A DNA stretch of 64,000 nucleotides. Source: Verrucomicrobiaceae bacterium. GTDB lineage: Bacteria; Verrucomicrobiota; Verrucomicrobiia; Verrucomicrobiales; Verrucomicrobiaceae. Of the stretch, positions 17,352 to 24,897 are shown piece after piece; position 1 is the first letter of the stretch, and each line of letters opens with the position of its first letter. The position numbers and the translations under genes were made by a program. The stretch lies in contig JABTUN010000004.1 of the NCBI GenBank assembly GCA_015075365.1, forward strand, positions 186,001 through 250,000. Direction: 5' to 3'. The notes under the pieces are model-generated. The model saw nothing but the letters and a program-made list of their open reading frames with translations. It was not told the origin of the DNA and searched no databases.

Positions 17352-17422
17352 GCGGGTATAGCTTAATGGTAAAGTTCCAGCCTTCCACGCTGGCCATGTG
17401 GGTTCGATTCCCACTACCCGCT
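17352..17422 (+). tRNA. tRNA-Gly (anticodon TCC)
   Basis: The cloverleaf is complete: acceptor GCGGGTA pairs with TACCCGC, a D-arm GCTTAATGGTAAAGT, anticodon stem CCAGC/GCTGG with loop CTTCCAC (anticodon TCC, reads GGA), and T-arm GTGGG-TTCGATT-CCCAC. The CCA end is not encoded. It lies just upstream of the exopolysaccharide cluster. Confidence 0.95.
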
Positions 17423-17468
17423 CTGAGAACGCGCTCATTCCTGAAACTCCATAACTACACTGCCGCTT

Positions 17469-18047
17469 ATGAACACTGGACTTCGCTCCCGTTTCGCATG
17501 TCATGCCGCATGCCTGTTGCTGCTCGCATCTGCTCCTGCTGTGATGGCACAAGCAGCGGGCAATTGCTCTGAAATTGCCAACGATGTCCGTGTGGCCGTC
17601 GAAAAAGATCCATCCAAGGTGCTCATGGTGGTGGAGGACGCGCTGGTCATCAACGAAGGCTGCGCGGGCGATATCGTGAGAGCCGCCATCACCGCATCGA
17701 AGGCGGATGCCACGCTCGCCGGCCAGATCGTGCAGACGGCCAGCTCGGTGGCCCCGAAACAAGCCGTCGCGATCAATGAGGCGGCGGCGTCCATCGTCCC
17801 CGGCATCGCAGCCGTTGCTGCGGCCGGCCCTGCTCCAGTGACCACAGAGGTTCTCCCGGCGGTCACCAGCGGCAAGAACCCAGGCAAACAGCCGGTGATG
17901 CCAGTCGAGCCTCCTCCACCGGAGGAGGACTTCTTCGTGCCTTCCACCATCCGCGGTGTCTTCCTGATCCAGCCTCCGGCCTCCGGCCCGCTGCCACCTC
18001 CGCCGACGACGCCGACGCCCGTTTCCCCCGCGATCGCCGTTCCCTGA
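17469..18047 (+). CDS. Secreted Pro/Ala-rich protein of the exopolysaccharide cluster
   Basis: This 192-residue protein has a signal peptide ending at VMAQA. Residues 30-110 form Ala-rich helices with two cysteines that could pair (NCSEIAND and NEGCAGD). The C-terminal third is Pro-rich (PVEPPPPEEDFF and PLPPPPTTPTPVSP). It precedes the outer-membrane protein gene by 54 bp on the same strand and is the first gene of the polysaccharide export cluster. I recognise no family; an envelope-spanning or wall-associated role is inferred from composition. Confidence 0.75.
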   Translation: MNTGLRSRFACHAACLLLLASAPAVMAQAAGNCSEIANDVRVAVEKDPSKVLMVVEDALVINEGCAGDIVRAAITASKADATLAGQIVQTASSVAPKQAVAINEAAASIVPGIAAVAAAGPAPVTTEVLPAVTSGKNPGKQPVMPVEPPPPEEDFFVPSTIRGVFLIQPPASGPLPPPPTTPTPVSPAIAVP

Positions 18048-18101
18048 TCGCAGTCACGGCCACCTTGCTGAGTCGAATCACTTTCAACGATCCCGCCTGT
18101 C

Positions 18102-19304
18102 ATGCGCACCCGCCTCGCCACTCTCTGCCTCGCCGCCCTCGTGCTGTCGCCGGTCGCGCTTCACGCGCAGGGCCTGACCGCGATCCAGAACTACTCGGCC
18201 GACTTCCGCACCGAGCAACCGCTGACCTTCTCCATCTTTGGGAATGGCGGTTATGACAACATGCGGTTCAAGGATCCGGCCCTCGTCACCAGCAACATTG
18301 AGTCCTGGTATGTGCAGGGCGGCTTTGGCGCGACCTACACGCGGCCGGACCCGACCACGCCCTTCAGCTTCTCCCTGGATGCCAGCGCCATCCATTACAT
18401 TGACGGCGTGCCGCGTTTTGACAGCACCTTCTACAACACCCGCGGCACGGTGAACTTCGAGCACCGCTTCTCTGAGCGGCTGAAGATCAGCAACAACTTC
18501 TTCGCCACTTATGGCGTGGAGCCGAACAACGCCTTTGGCTTTGGCGCGTCCACGACCATCTGGAACGGGCACTACCTCTACGGCTACAACAACTTCAACA
18601 TCAGCTACGCATGGTCGCCGCGCTTCTCCACCACCACCAGCTACACCATCGACGGCATCGCCTACCAGGACGACATCGTGGCAACGCCGGAAGACCGCTA
18701 CACGCATCTCTTCGCCCAGCAGTTTGCCTACGCGCTCAACCGCCAGACCAGCCTCACCGCCGAGTACCGCTACCGCATGACGGTCTTCGACAAAACCCCG
18801 AGCAAGAACTTCAACTCCCATTTCGCCCTGGCGGGCGTTGATCATGCCTGGAGTGAGCGCTTCTCGGGTTCCGTCCGCGCCGGTGCCGAGTTCTACGAGT
18901 CGGATGTCGAGAGCAATGTCGCTCCCTACGCCGAGGCCGCCCTCAATTACGCCGTCGCCCGCGAGACCATGGTGCGCTGGTTCGCGGCGCTCGGCTTCAA
19001 TGGAGCGGAACTCGCTGCCTTCACCAGCCGTTATGGCGTGAACACCGGCGTGCAGGTCAATCACAACATCTCCAAGCGCGTCAGCGTGAACGCTGGTGCC
19101 AACTACGCCTACAGCGAGTTCGAGAATCCGGGCGCTGCGAATGTCACCGAGCACTCCCTCTTTCTCTCCACCGGCCTCGGTTACAACGTGCTCGAGAACC
19201 TCCGCCTCGACGCCCAGTACTCCTTTTCGATGCTGCAATCCAACAACATCCTCCGCGAATTTGACCGCCATCGTGTGTCGCTTGGAGCCACAGCGTCGTT
19301 CTGA
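18102..19304 (+). CDS. Outer-membrane beta-barrel protein
   Basis: This 400-residue protein has a signal peptide (MRTRLATLCLAALVLSPVAL, cleavage near LHAQ). The mature protein consists of alternating amphipathic strands rich in Tyr, Phe, Asn and Ser and ends with a terminal aromatic residue (RHRVSLGATASF), as expected for BAM-inserted barrels. It lies between the Pro-rich protein and the Wzz/tyrosine kinase. Barrels of this type in such clusters are thought to take part in exopolysaccharide export; that role is inferred from position. Confidence 0.82.
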   Translation: MRTRLATLCLAALVLSPVALHAQGLTAIQNYSADFRTEQPLTFSIFGNGGYDNMRFKDPALVTSNIESWYVQGGFGATYTRPDPTTPFSFSLDASAIHYIDGVPRFDSTFYNTRGTVNFEHRFSERLKISNNFFATYGVEPNNAFGFGASTTIWNGHYLYGYNNFNISYAWSPRFSTTTSYTIDGIAYQDDIVATPEDRYTHLFAQQFAYALNRQTSLTAEYRYRMTVFDKTPSKNFNSHFALAGVDHAWSERFSGSVRAGAEFYESDVESNVAPYAEAALNYAVARETMVRWFAALGFNGAELAAFTSRYGVNTGVQVNHNISKRVSVNAGANYAYSEFENPGAANVTEHSLFLSTGLGYNVLENLRLDAQYSFSMLQSNNILREFDRHRVSLGATASF

Positions 19305-19338
19305 CCACACTCTCCTCCCCAATAGCCAGAACCTGAAC

Positions 19339-19378
19339 CGCCGGCGGGCAGTCTTCCTTCGTGAAGCGCCCGCTGGCG
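19339..19378 (+). promoter_or_regulatory. GC-rich hairpin in the exopolysaccharide operon
   Basis: CGCCGGCGGGC (19339-19349) pairs with GCCCGCTGGCG (19368-19378) through 11 bp with one G-U pair. It lies in the 129-bp gap between the barrel gene and the kinase gene. Without a T-run it may be a processing or stability element that sets the ratio of the flanking products. Confidence 0.4.
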
Positions 19379-19433
19379 TCATGTCCGCCCTCCTTTCCTA
19401 ACCTCCCCGAAGCAATTTATCACGCACGCCGCC

Positions 19434-21626
19434 ATGAATGACACCGGATCCGACCTCCAAAGGCATGCCACGGACACCTGGCAGGTGATCCGAAACCGCC
19501 TGGGTCTCATTACGCTGTGCTTCCTGCTCGTCTTCGCCGCCGCCGCCGTGCTCACCTACATCATGCCGCGCAAATACCGCGGCCGCGTCGAGATGACCAT
19601 CGAGCGCCAGCCGAACGCCGTGGCCGTCTTCGCCAAGGACATGGACATGCGCCAGGGCTTCACGCCGGAGTACATCAAGACACAGACGGAGACGATCTCC
19701 AAGCCGGCCACGCTTTATCCCGTGATGGAGAAGCTGAACCTGGCCAAACGCTGGGAACTGCCCTCCACCCAGGCCGCGCTCGCCAGGATGCGCGGCAATC
19801 TCGATGTGCAGTCCAGCCTGCGCTCCGATTTCGTCACCATCGAGTACTACGACCAGGACGCCCAACTCGCTGCCGAGATCGCCAACAACATCGCGGACAG
19901 CTATATGTCCCAGCACATCAAGATCGAGACCGAGCAGAAACGGAAGTCGCTGGACATCATCAGCCAGCAGATCGCCGAGCAGGAGGCGCAGCGCCGCAAC
20001 GCGCAGGACCGCGAGCTGGAGGCCCGCAAAAAGGCCGGCATCGTCGGCGACTGGGTCGTCAATGGTGGCAACGTCCTGCAGGCGGGCGCGGAGATCAAAG
20101 GCTCCGAGTCTGCCACGCTCATGACCCGGGAGCAGCAGCTCCTCGTCGCCAAAAACGAATTGCGCACACTCGAGGCGGACATCACCCAGGTGGAAAAGCT
20201 CACTCCAGATGAAATCATCGCGCAGGCAGCGGGCTTGCGCCTGGAGAACCCCAACTTCATCACCAATGTGGGCAAGTATCAGGAACTGCTCGTCCAGCAG
20301 AACGGCTTCATGAACAGCGGCCTCGGACGCCGCCATCCCACCGTCACCGGCCTCACCAGCCAGATCGAGACCTACCGTGGACTGATCCTCCAGGCCGCCC
20401 AGGACCATGTGAAGGGCCTCCAGGGTCGTCTCGCCGCCACCAAGGCCAAAATCGCCGCGCTCGAGGGCGATTCCGAGGTCGCAAAAGGCGAGGCAATGGA
20501 CATGCAGCAGCTCTACAACGAGTACAAGCGCGCCAAGGACGAGGTGGCCTACATCGAGCAGACGCTCATCCAGATGCGGCAAAAATTCTTCGAGGAGGAG
20601 GCTGCCATCAAGCTCATCAAGTTCCCCGCCACCATCTATGCCAAGGCGGAGCCTGAATCCCGCCCCGCCAAGCCGAATATTCCGCTCAATCTCGCCCTCG
20701 GCGGCATCCTCGGTCTTATGTTTGGAGTCGGCCTAGCCTTCTTCCTCGAATACCTCGACACCACGGTGAAGAGCCTCGACGACGTGGAGAAATTCCTCGG
20801 CGTTCCCGTGCTGGCCGTCGTTCCGAAGGGTGTCGGCGTGCTCCACCGCGCCAGCGGCTTCAATCCGGACTCCGAGGCCTATCGCATCCTGCGCACGAAC
20901 ATCGAATTCAACCGCAAGTCACCGGAGATGAACTGCCTCACCGTCGTCAGCGGTGGCGCGGGCGAGGGAAAATCCACCACCATGGTCAACCTCGCCTACG
21001 TCTGCGCCCAGGGCGGTTACAATGTGCTGCTCATCGACGGCGACCTGCGCCGCCCCAGCATGCACCGCCATTTCGACGTCAGCCACACCACCGGCCTCAC
21101 CAACTATCTCACGCAAAACATCCGTCTCGAGGATGTCGTGATCCGCACGCCGGTGGAGAACCTCTACTTCCTCCCCAGCGGTCTCCTCCCCGCCGACAGC
21201 GCCGGCATCCTCAATTCCCAGCGCATGGTCGATCTCATCGCGGATGTGAAAAGCCGCTTCGACCTCGTACTCATCGACTCCCCTCCCATCCTTGGCGTCA
21301 GCGACGCCTCCGTGCTCGCCAACGAGGCGGACATGACCATGATCGTGGTCCAGCATCGCAAGCTCCCGCGGCACATGCTCATGCGGGTGAAGCAGACGGT
21401 CGAAAACGTCGGCGGCAAGGTCATCGGCGTCGTTCTCAACAACGTCGATCTCGCCAGCGACGCCCAGTACTCCTACTACACCAGCTACTACACCTATTAC
21501 TCGCCCAACAACCCCGTCGCGGGCGATGCAAAGCCCTCGCGCCGCAAAAAACGCAAGCAGCCCGCCGTGGCCGATGTCGGCCCCGCCCTGCCTGCTGGCG
21601 GCGCGCCGGGCGGTGATGTCTTTTAA
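19434..21626 (+). CDS. Polysaccharide co-polymerase / BY-type tyrosine autokinase (Wzz-Wzc family)
   Basis: This 730-residue inner-membrane protein has an N-terminal Wzz domain with a first transmembrane helix (residues 22-42), a long periplasmic coiled coil (about 160-400), a second transmembrane helix (LNLALGGILGLMFGVGLAFF, about 415-435) and a cytoplasmic kinase domain. Walker A is GGAGEGKSTT (about 506-515), Walker A' is VLLIDGDLRRPS and Walker B is LVLIDSPP. The Tyr-rich tail YSYYTSYYTYYS is the autophosphorylation cluster. It controls chain length and export of an exopolysaccharide with the SLBB protein encoded next. Confidence 0.95.
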   Translation: MNDTGSDLQRHATDTWQVIRNRLGLITLCFLLVFAAAAVLTYIMPRKYRGRVEMTIERQPNAVAVFAKDMDMRQGFTPEYIKTQTETISKPATLYPVMEKLNLAKRWELPSTQAALARMRGNLDVQSSLRSDFVTIEYYDQDAQLAAEIANNIADSYMSQHIKIETEQKRKSLDIISQQIAEQEAQRRNAQDRELEARKKAGIVGDWVVNGGNVLQAGAEIKGSESATLMTREQQLLVAKNELRTLEADITQVEKLTPDEIIAQAAGLRLENPNFITNVGKYQELLVQQNGFMNSGLGRRHPTVTGLTSQIETYRGLILQAAQDHVKGLQGRLAATKAKIAALEGDSEVAKGEAMDMQQLYNEYKRAKDEVAYIEQTLIQMRQKFFEEEAAIKLIKFPATIYAKAEPESRPAKPNIPLNLALGGILGLMFGVGLAFFLEYLDTTVKSLDDVEKFLGVPVLAVVPKGVGVLHRASGFNPDSEAYRILRTNIEFNRKSPEMNCLTVVSGGAGEGKSTTMVNLAYVCAQGGYNVLLIDGDLRRPSMHRHFDVSHTTGLTNYLTQNIRLEDVVIRTPVENLYFLPSGLLPADSAGILNSQRMVDLIADVKSRFDLVLIDSPPILGVSDASVLANEADMTMIVVQHRKLPRHMLMRVKQTVENVGGKVIGVVLNNVDLASDAQYSYYTSYYTYYSPNNPVAGDAKPSRRKKRKQPAVADVGPALPAGGAPGGDVF

Positions 21627-21647
21627 TCCGCTTAACCTCCCCCAGTC

Positions 21648-22211
21648 ATGAAAACGCATCTACTCATCCTGCTCGCCGCCGTTTTCACCGGCACGGCCCT
21701 GCATGCGCAGAACAGCGAGCTCGCTCTCAAGACCAACGACCGCGTCACCATCAACATCTCCGGCATCCCGGACAACGAGATCGCCCAGATTCGCGGCGTG
21801 TACACCGTCAGCGACAACGGCACCATCAACCTCGCCCACATCCGCGAGGTCCGCGCCGCCGGCATGAAGCCCTCCGCCCTCCAGCGCGCCATCGAGCAGG
21901 CCTACGTCTCCCAGGAGATTTACACGCGTCCCACCGTCACCGTCAGCATAGATGGTGGGGATGCCGCCACCGCGCGCATGGTCTATGTCATCAGCGGCTG
22001 CACCCGCAACGGCCCCGTCCCCTACAACGCCGGCATGACGGTCCTCAAGGCCGTCGGTGCCGCGGGCGGCTTCACCCCCTTCGCCAAGCCCAGCCGCACC
22101 AAGCTCATCCGTAACGGCCAGACCTTCGAGATCAATCTCAAGGACATCTCCTCCGATCCTTCCAAGGACGTCAAACTCCAGCCCGAGGACCAGATCATCG
22201 TTCCGGAGTGA
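21648..22211 (+). CDS. Polysaccharide export protein (Wza-like, SLBB)
   Basis: This 187-residue protein has a signal peptide (MKTHLLILLAAVFTGTALHA) without a lipobox. A polysaccharide export domain (about 22-100: LKTNDRVTINISGIPDNEIA, then YTVSDNGTINLAHI) is followed by one SLBB domain (about 105-187: VYVISGCTRNGPVPY and ILKDISSDPSKDVKLQPEDQ-like end). It is shorter than full Wza and lacks the C-terminal membrane helix, as in other systems with a separate outer-membrane barrel. It is 22 bp downstream of the co-polymerase gene. Confidence 0.9.
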   Translation: MKTHLLILLAAVFTGTALHAQNSELALKTNDRVTINISGIPDNEIAQIRGVYTVSDNGTINLAHIREVRAAGMKPSALQRAIEQAYVSQEIYTRPTVTVSIDGGDAATARMVYVISGCTRNGPVPYNAGMTVLKAVGAAGGFTPFAKPSRTKLIRNGQTFEINLKDISSDPSKDVKLQPEDQIIVPE

Positions 22212-22214
22212 CCT

Positions 22215-22250
22215 CAAAAAACCGCCGCCAGAGTCTCCTCCGGCGGCGGT
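22215..22250 (-). terminator. Intrinsic terminator for the Cys-rich peptide gene, shared with the export operon
   Basis: ACCGCCGCC (22221-22229) and GGCGGCGGT (22242-22250) form a 9-bp stem. Read on the minus strand, the stem is followed by six T residues, making a canonical terminator for the gene at 22278-22439. On the plus strand it sits 9 bp after the export gene stop and may also end that transcript. Confidence 0.7.
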
Positions 22251-22277
22251 GTGTGGGTCAGGCGCTGGATTCAGCGC

Positions 22278-22439
22278 TTACTTCTCGGCTTTGCAGCAGT
22301 CTTTGCCGCATTCCTTGCCCTTGTCCTTGCAGCAGGCCGCGCAGTTGTCCTTGCAGCACTTTTTGCAGACCTCGCCGGCCAGCACAGGGGCTGCGGCGGC
22401 GAACAAGGCGAGCGTGAGGAGGGAAAGAGAGAGTTTCAT
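22278..22439 (-). CDS. Secreted Cys/Lys-rich mini-protein
   Basis: This 53-residue product has a signal peptide (MKLSLSLLTLALFAAAAPVLA) and a mature chain of about 32 residues with nine cysteines, arranged CKKCCKDNCAACC and then CGKDCC, and about nine lysines. This composition suggests metal binding (metallothionein-like) or a disulfide-rich peptide. The open frame extends upstream, but the internal ATG at 22439 gives the signal peptide. A terminator follows. No known family is recognised. Confidence 0.75.
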   Translation of the reverse strand: MKLSLSLLTLALFAAAAPVLAGEVCKKCCKDNCAACCKDKGKECGKDCCKAEK

Positions 22440-22556
22440 AAAAGTAGGTTTGTTTGGAGTGTCAGATGCCCGCTTCAAAGGCACGACGCGATTCCCCGCA
22501 CGGGCGGACGGGGCGTTCGCGGGCGGTCCCTCACTGGGCTGAGGAGGCTTCACCCC

Positions 22557-22955
22557 TCACAGCAGCAGTGCCCGATGACGCAGAAAGAGCCGTGCAGGCT
22601 CTCCTGGCGGGCCGCGTTCGTAATGGCCCGCATCCGCGTCATAGGCACCGCAATGGGCGGGCGCCGGCAGGCTGTCCTGCCAGCCTGCCAGATGCATCAT
22701 GGGTCTGGATTCAGGTTGGGGGGTGAAATTCAGTCCTCTCGCGGCATCGCGTGGGTCTTTGCGCGTCGCACAGCACGCACAGGGCTCTTCATCACTGGTG
22801 CCGGAGCCATCCGGTTGCCGCGCGGCGCACCCGTCGGGGTGCTCCGTGGTGCAGCAACCGGCCTGCTCTTCCCGCGGGGCTTCTCCCATGCAGCACCAGC
22901 ACATCGGAAGTCCGATGCAGAAGCTGAGGAGCCATGCTGTCAGGCGGGTAACCAT
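22557..22955 (-). CDS. Small Cys-rich envelope protein
   Basis: This 132-residue protein starts at ATG 22955 with a hydrophobic segment (RLTAWLLSFCIGLPMCWCC) followed by cysteine pairs (GCCTTEHPDGC and PCACCATRKD). The rest is low in hydrophobic residues and ends RLFLRHRALLL. It lies 118 bp upstream of the other Cys-rich gene on the same strand. Thiol pairs at the membrane suggest metal handling or redox sensing, but I recognise no characterised family. The sequence GGGAATAAATGCAGG upstream on the minus strand could be a regulatory site. Confidence 0.6.
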   Translation of the reverse strand: MVTRLTAWLLSFCIGLPMCWCCMGEAPREEQAGCCTTEHPDGCAARQPDGSGTSDEEPCACCATRKDPRDAARGLNFTPQPESRPMMHLAGWQDSLPAPAHCGAYDADAGHYERGPPGEPARLFLRHRALLL

Positions 22956-23181
22956 GTCTGTTTCGATGAAGCGGATGCCGTGGCGTTCAAAACGCGGCAA
23001 AAATGGGATTCCCGACCCCTGCATTTATTCCCAATGAAAAAAACGTCTTCCTGGCACGCCAGCTGTCTCTTATCTTCTGATAGCGATCTGGATGCCATGA
23101 AAATGGCATCATAAGACAAGCCGTGCCCGCTCTCGGAGGTTGCAACCGGACCGCGCCCTGTTCCTTTCCAATCCAGTCATC

Positions 23182-24324
23182 ATGCCCGCCTTCTCAGACC
23201 CCTTCCGCCAGGCCCGCGCCCAATCTGGCATCATGCAGTGCCCCTTCCATGGCGAAAACATCACCATGATCCTGCGCCACGAAGACGTGCGCAAGGCGGC
23301 GAAGGACTGGCAGACCTTCAGTTCGGACGCGCCCTTCCGTGTGCCGATCCCATCCGAGGAGGATGTGCGCTCCATGCGGCAGCTTCCCATCGAGACGAAT
23401 CCGCCCGAGCACACCGACTACCGCGCCATCGCCGAACCATTTTTCCAACGCGCCAAAGAGCCGGAGATGATCGCGAAAGTCGAGGCGCTGCTGGATGGCA
23501 TGCTGACGAGCGCCCTTGGGCGTGGCTCCATCGAGATCGTGAACGAGTTCGCGCTGCCCGTGCAATCCCGCGCTCTCACGTATCTGCTAAATACTTCCGA
23601 GTCCGAGGCGGACATCTGGATCGGCTGGGGCATCCATGTCTTCAAGGTCACTGGTGGCGAATTCAAGAAGGGCACGGTGCTGGAAGACTACCTTCACAAA
23701 AAGTTCGACGAGGCCGCGGCAAACCCCGGTGAGGATTTCTTCAGCGCTCTGGTGAAGGCAGACTATCGCGGACGCAAACTCACGCGTGAAGAGTGCATGG
23801 GCTTTGCCAATCTCGCCTTCGCCGGTGGCCGCGACACCATCATTCACACGATCTCCTGCGCGCTGGGTTACCTCGCCGGGCATCCCGAGGCACTGGAGTT
23901 TCTGCGTGCCGATACGAAGCGCATCACGCTCGCCAGTGAGGAGTTTTTCCGTGTCTTCATGCCGCTCACGCATATTGGCCGGGTGTGTCCGGTTGACACG
24001 GATGTGAATGGGGTCACGGTCAAGGCGGGCGAGCGCATCTCGCTCGCGTGGGCTTCCGCCAACTTTGACGAAGCCGCCTTCCCACAACCCGATGAAGTCC
24101 GGCTCGACCGCAAACCCAACCCGCACCTCAGCTTTGGCTTTGGCACGCATCTCTGCCTTGGCGCACCGCATGCACGACTGATTCTGCGGACGCTTTTGAA
24201 GCTCTGCTGTGATCGCGTGAAGCGCATCACCATCCTGAAAGCCGAGGAACGAGTCGAGCATGAGGCCAAGTTTGACCGCAAGCTCGGTTACGATTCGCTC
24301 GTGGTGAAGTTGGAAGCGCTTTGA
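23182..24324 (+). CDS. Cytochrome P450
   Basis: This 380-residue soluble bacterial P450 uses electrons from a redox partner to insert oxygen into a substrate. The I-helix motif is AFAGGRDTI (about 215-223; here Arg-Asp-Thr in place of the usual acid-alcohol pair AGxxT). The ExxR-equivalent region is EEFFRVFMP (about 250-258), and the heme-binding loop is FGFGTHLCLG with the axial Cys near 330. An upstream TTG at 23140 is an alternative start. No ferredoxin or reductase gene is adjacent, so the partner is elsewhere. Substrate unknown. Confidence 0.92.
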   Translation: MPAFSDPFRQARAQSGIMQCPFHGENITMILRHEDVRKAAKDWQTFSSDAPFRVPIPSEEDVRSMRQLPIETNPPEHTDYRAIAEPFFQRAKEPEMIAKVEALLDGMLTSALGRGSIEIVNEFALPVQSRALTYLLNTSESEADIWIGWGIHVFKVTGGEFKKGTVLEDYLHKKFDEAAANPGEDFFSALVKADYRGRKLTREECMGFANLAFAGGRDTIIHTISCALGYLAGHPEALEFLRADTKRITLASEEFFRVFMPLTHIGRVCPVDTDVNGVTVKAGERISLAWASANFDEAAFPQPDEVRLDRKPNPHLSFGFGTHLCLGAPHARLILRTLLKLCCDRVKRITILKAEERVEHEAKFDRKLGYDSLVVKLEAL

Positions 24325-24328
24325 AGCC

Positions 24329-24790
24329 TCACCACCCGATCAACCGTGTGATCGCCGCCCGCAGCGCGGTTTCGAGGATCGCGGCCTCGGCGTGGGTGAC
24401 GGGGATGGTGACCTTCTTCACGTTTTTCGTCGCGCCTTCCTGGCGGGACATGCTCATGAAGAACGGTGCCTTTTGCGGATCGTCGCGATAGGTCAGCTCG
24501 AAGGCGCTGTTGGCCTTTTCGGACTGGTGGAAGAGCTTCGCCTGCTCCTGCCGGCCTTGCAGCGTCGCCAAAACGGCCCCGAGGTCGTTCAGGCCCCATT
24601 TCATCGTGATCTTCGATTCCCAATCGAACTGCTTCTCGCCGCTCTGTGTCGCCGCATCGACGAAAACCGCGCCTTTGGCCCGATTCAGGTCAAAACGAAT
24701 CACGCCGCCATTCCCACGGCCGTTCGGTTTGTAGATCGCATACTCGGTCGAAGGCTTCGCAGCGGCAGTGGAGGCGGATTTCGCATTCAT
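24329..24790 (-). CDS. Whirly-like single-stranded DNA-binding protein (predicted)
   Basis: This 153-residue protein has an order of motifs that matches plant Whirly proteins: a strand-rich start (YAIYKPNGRGNGGVIRFDL), FDWESKITMKWGLNDLGAVL (compare the Whirly block YDW.RK..FSLS..E.G.L), LFHQS (compare FFHDP), FFMSMS and the ending KVTIPVTHAEAAIL then RLIGW (compare the Whirly ending PLLGW). Whirly proteins are homotetrameric ssDNA/RNA binders. The call rests on this visual pattern only. The gene is convergent with the P450 gene, with a 4-bp gap. ATG 24790 is chosen over an upstream in-frame start. Confidence 0.6.
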   Translation of the reverse strand: MNAKSASTAAAKPSTEYAIYKPNGRGNGGVIRFDLNRAKGAVFVDAATQSGEKQFDWESKITMKWGLNDLGAVLATLQGRQEQAKLFHQSEKANSAFELTYRDDPQKAPFFMSMSRQEGATKNVKKVTIPVTHAEAAILETALRAAITRLIGW

Positions 24791-24897
24791 GGCGGCCAAA
24801 TCGTAAAACAACCGCCCTTGGCTGGTAAAGCCCATTTTCCAGATCCGACACATTCTTTGCCGGAATGTCGTCCTGCGGTCATCGTTTCACGAAAACC

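Noticed and set aside
17346..17762. Minus-strand 138-codon open frame across the tRNA gene, ending VGIEPTWPAWKAGTLPLSY and similar
   Set aside because: This peptide ending is the well-known artefact of translating the complement of a tRNA; the rest is antisense to the secreted protein gene at 17469.
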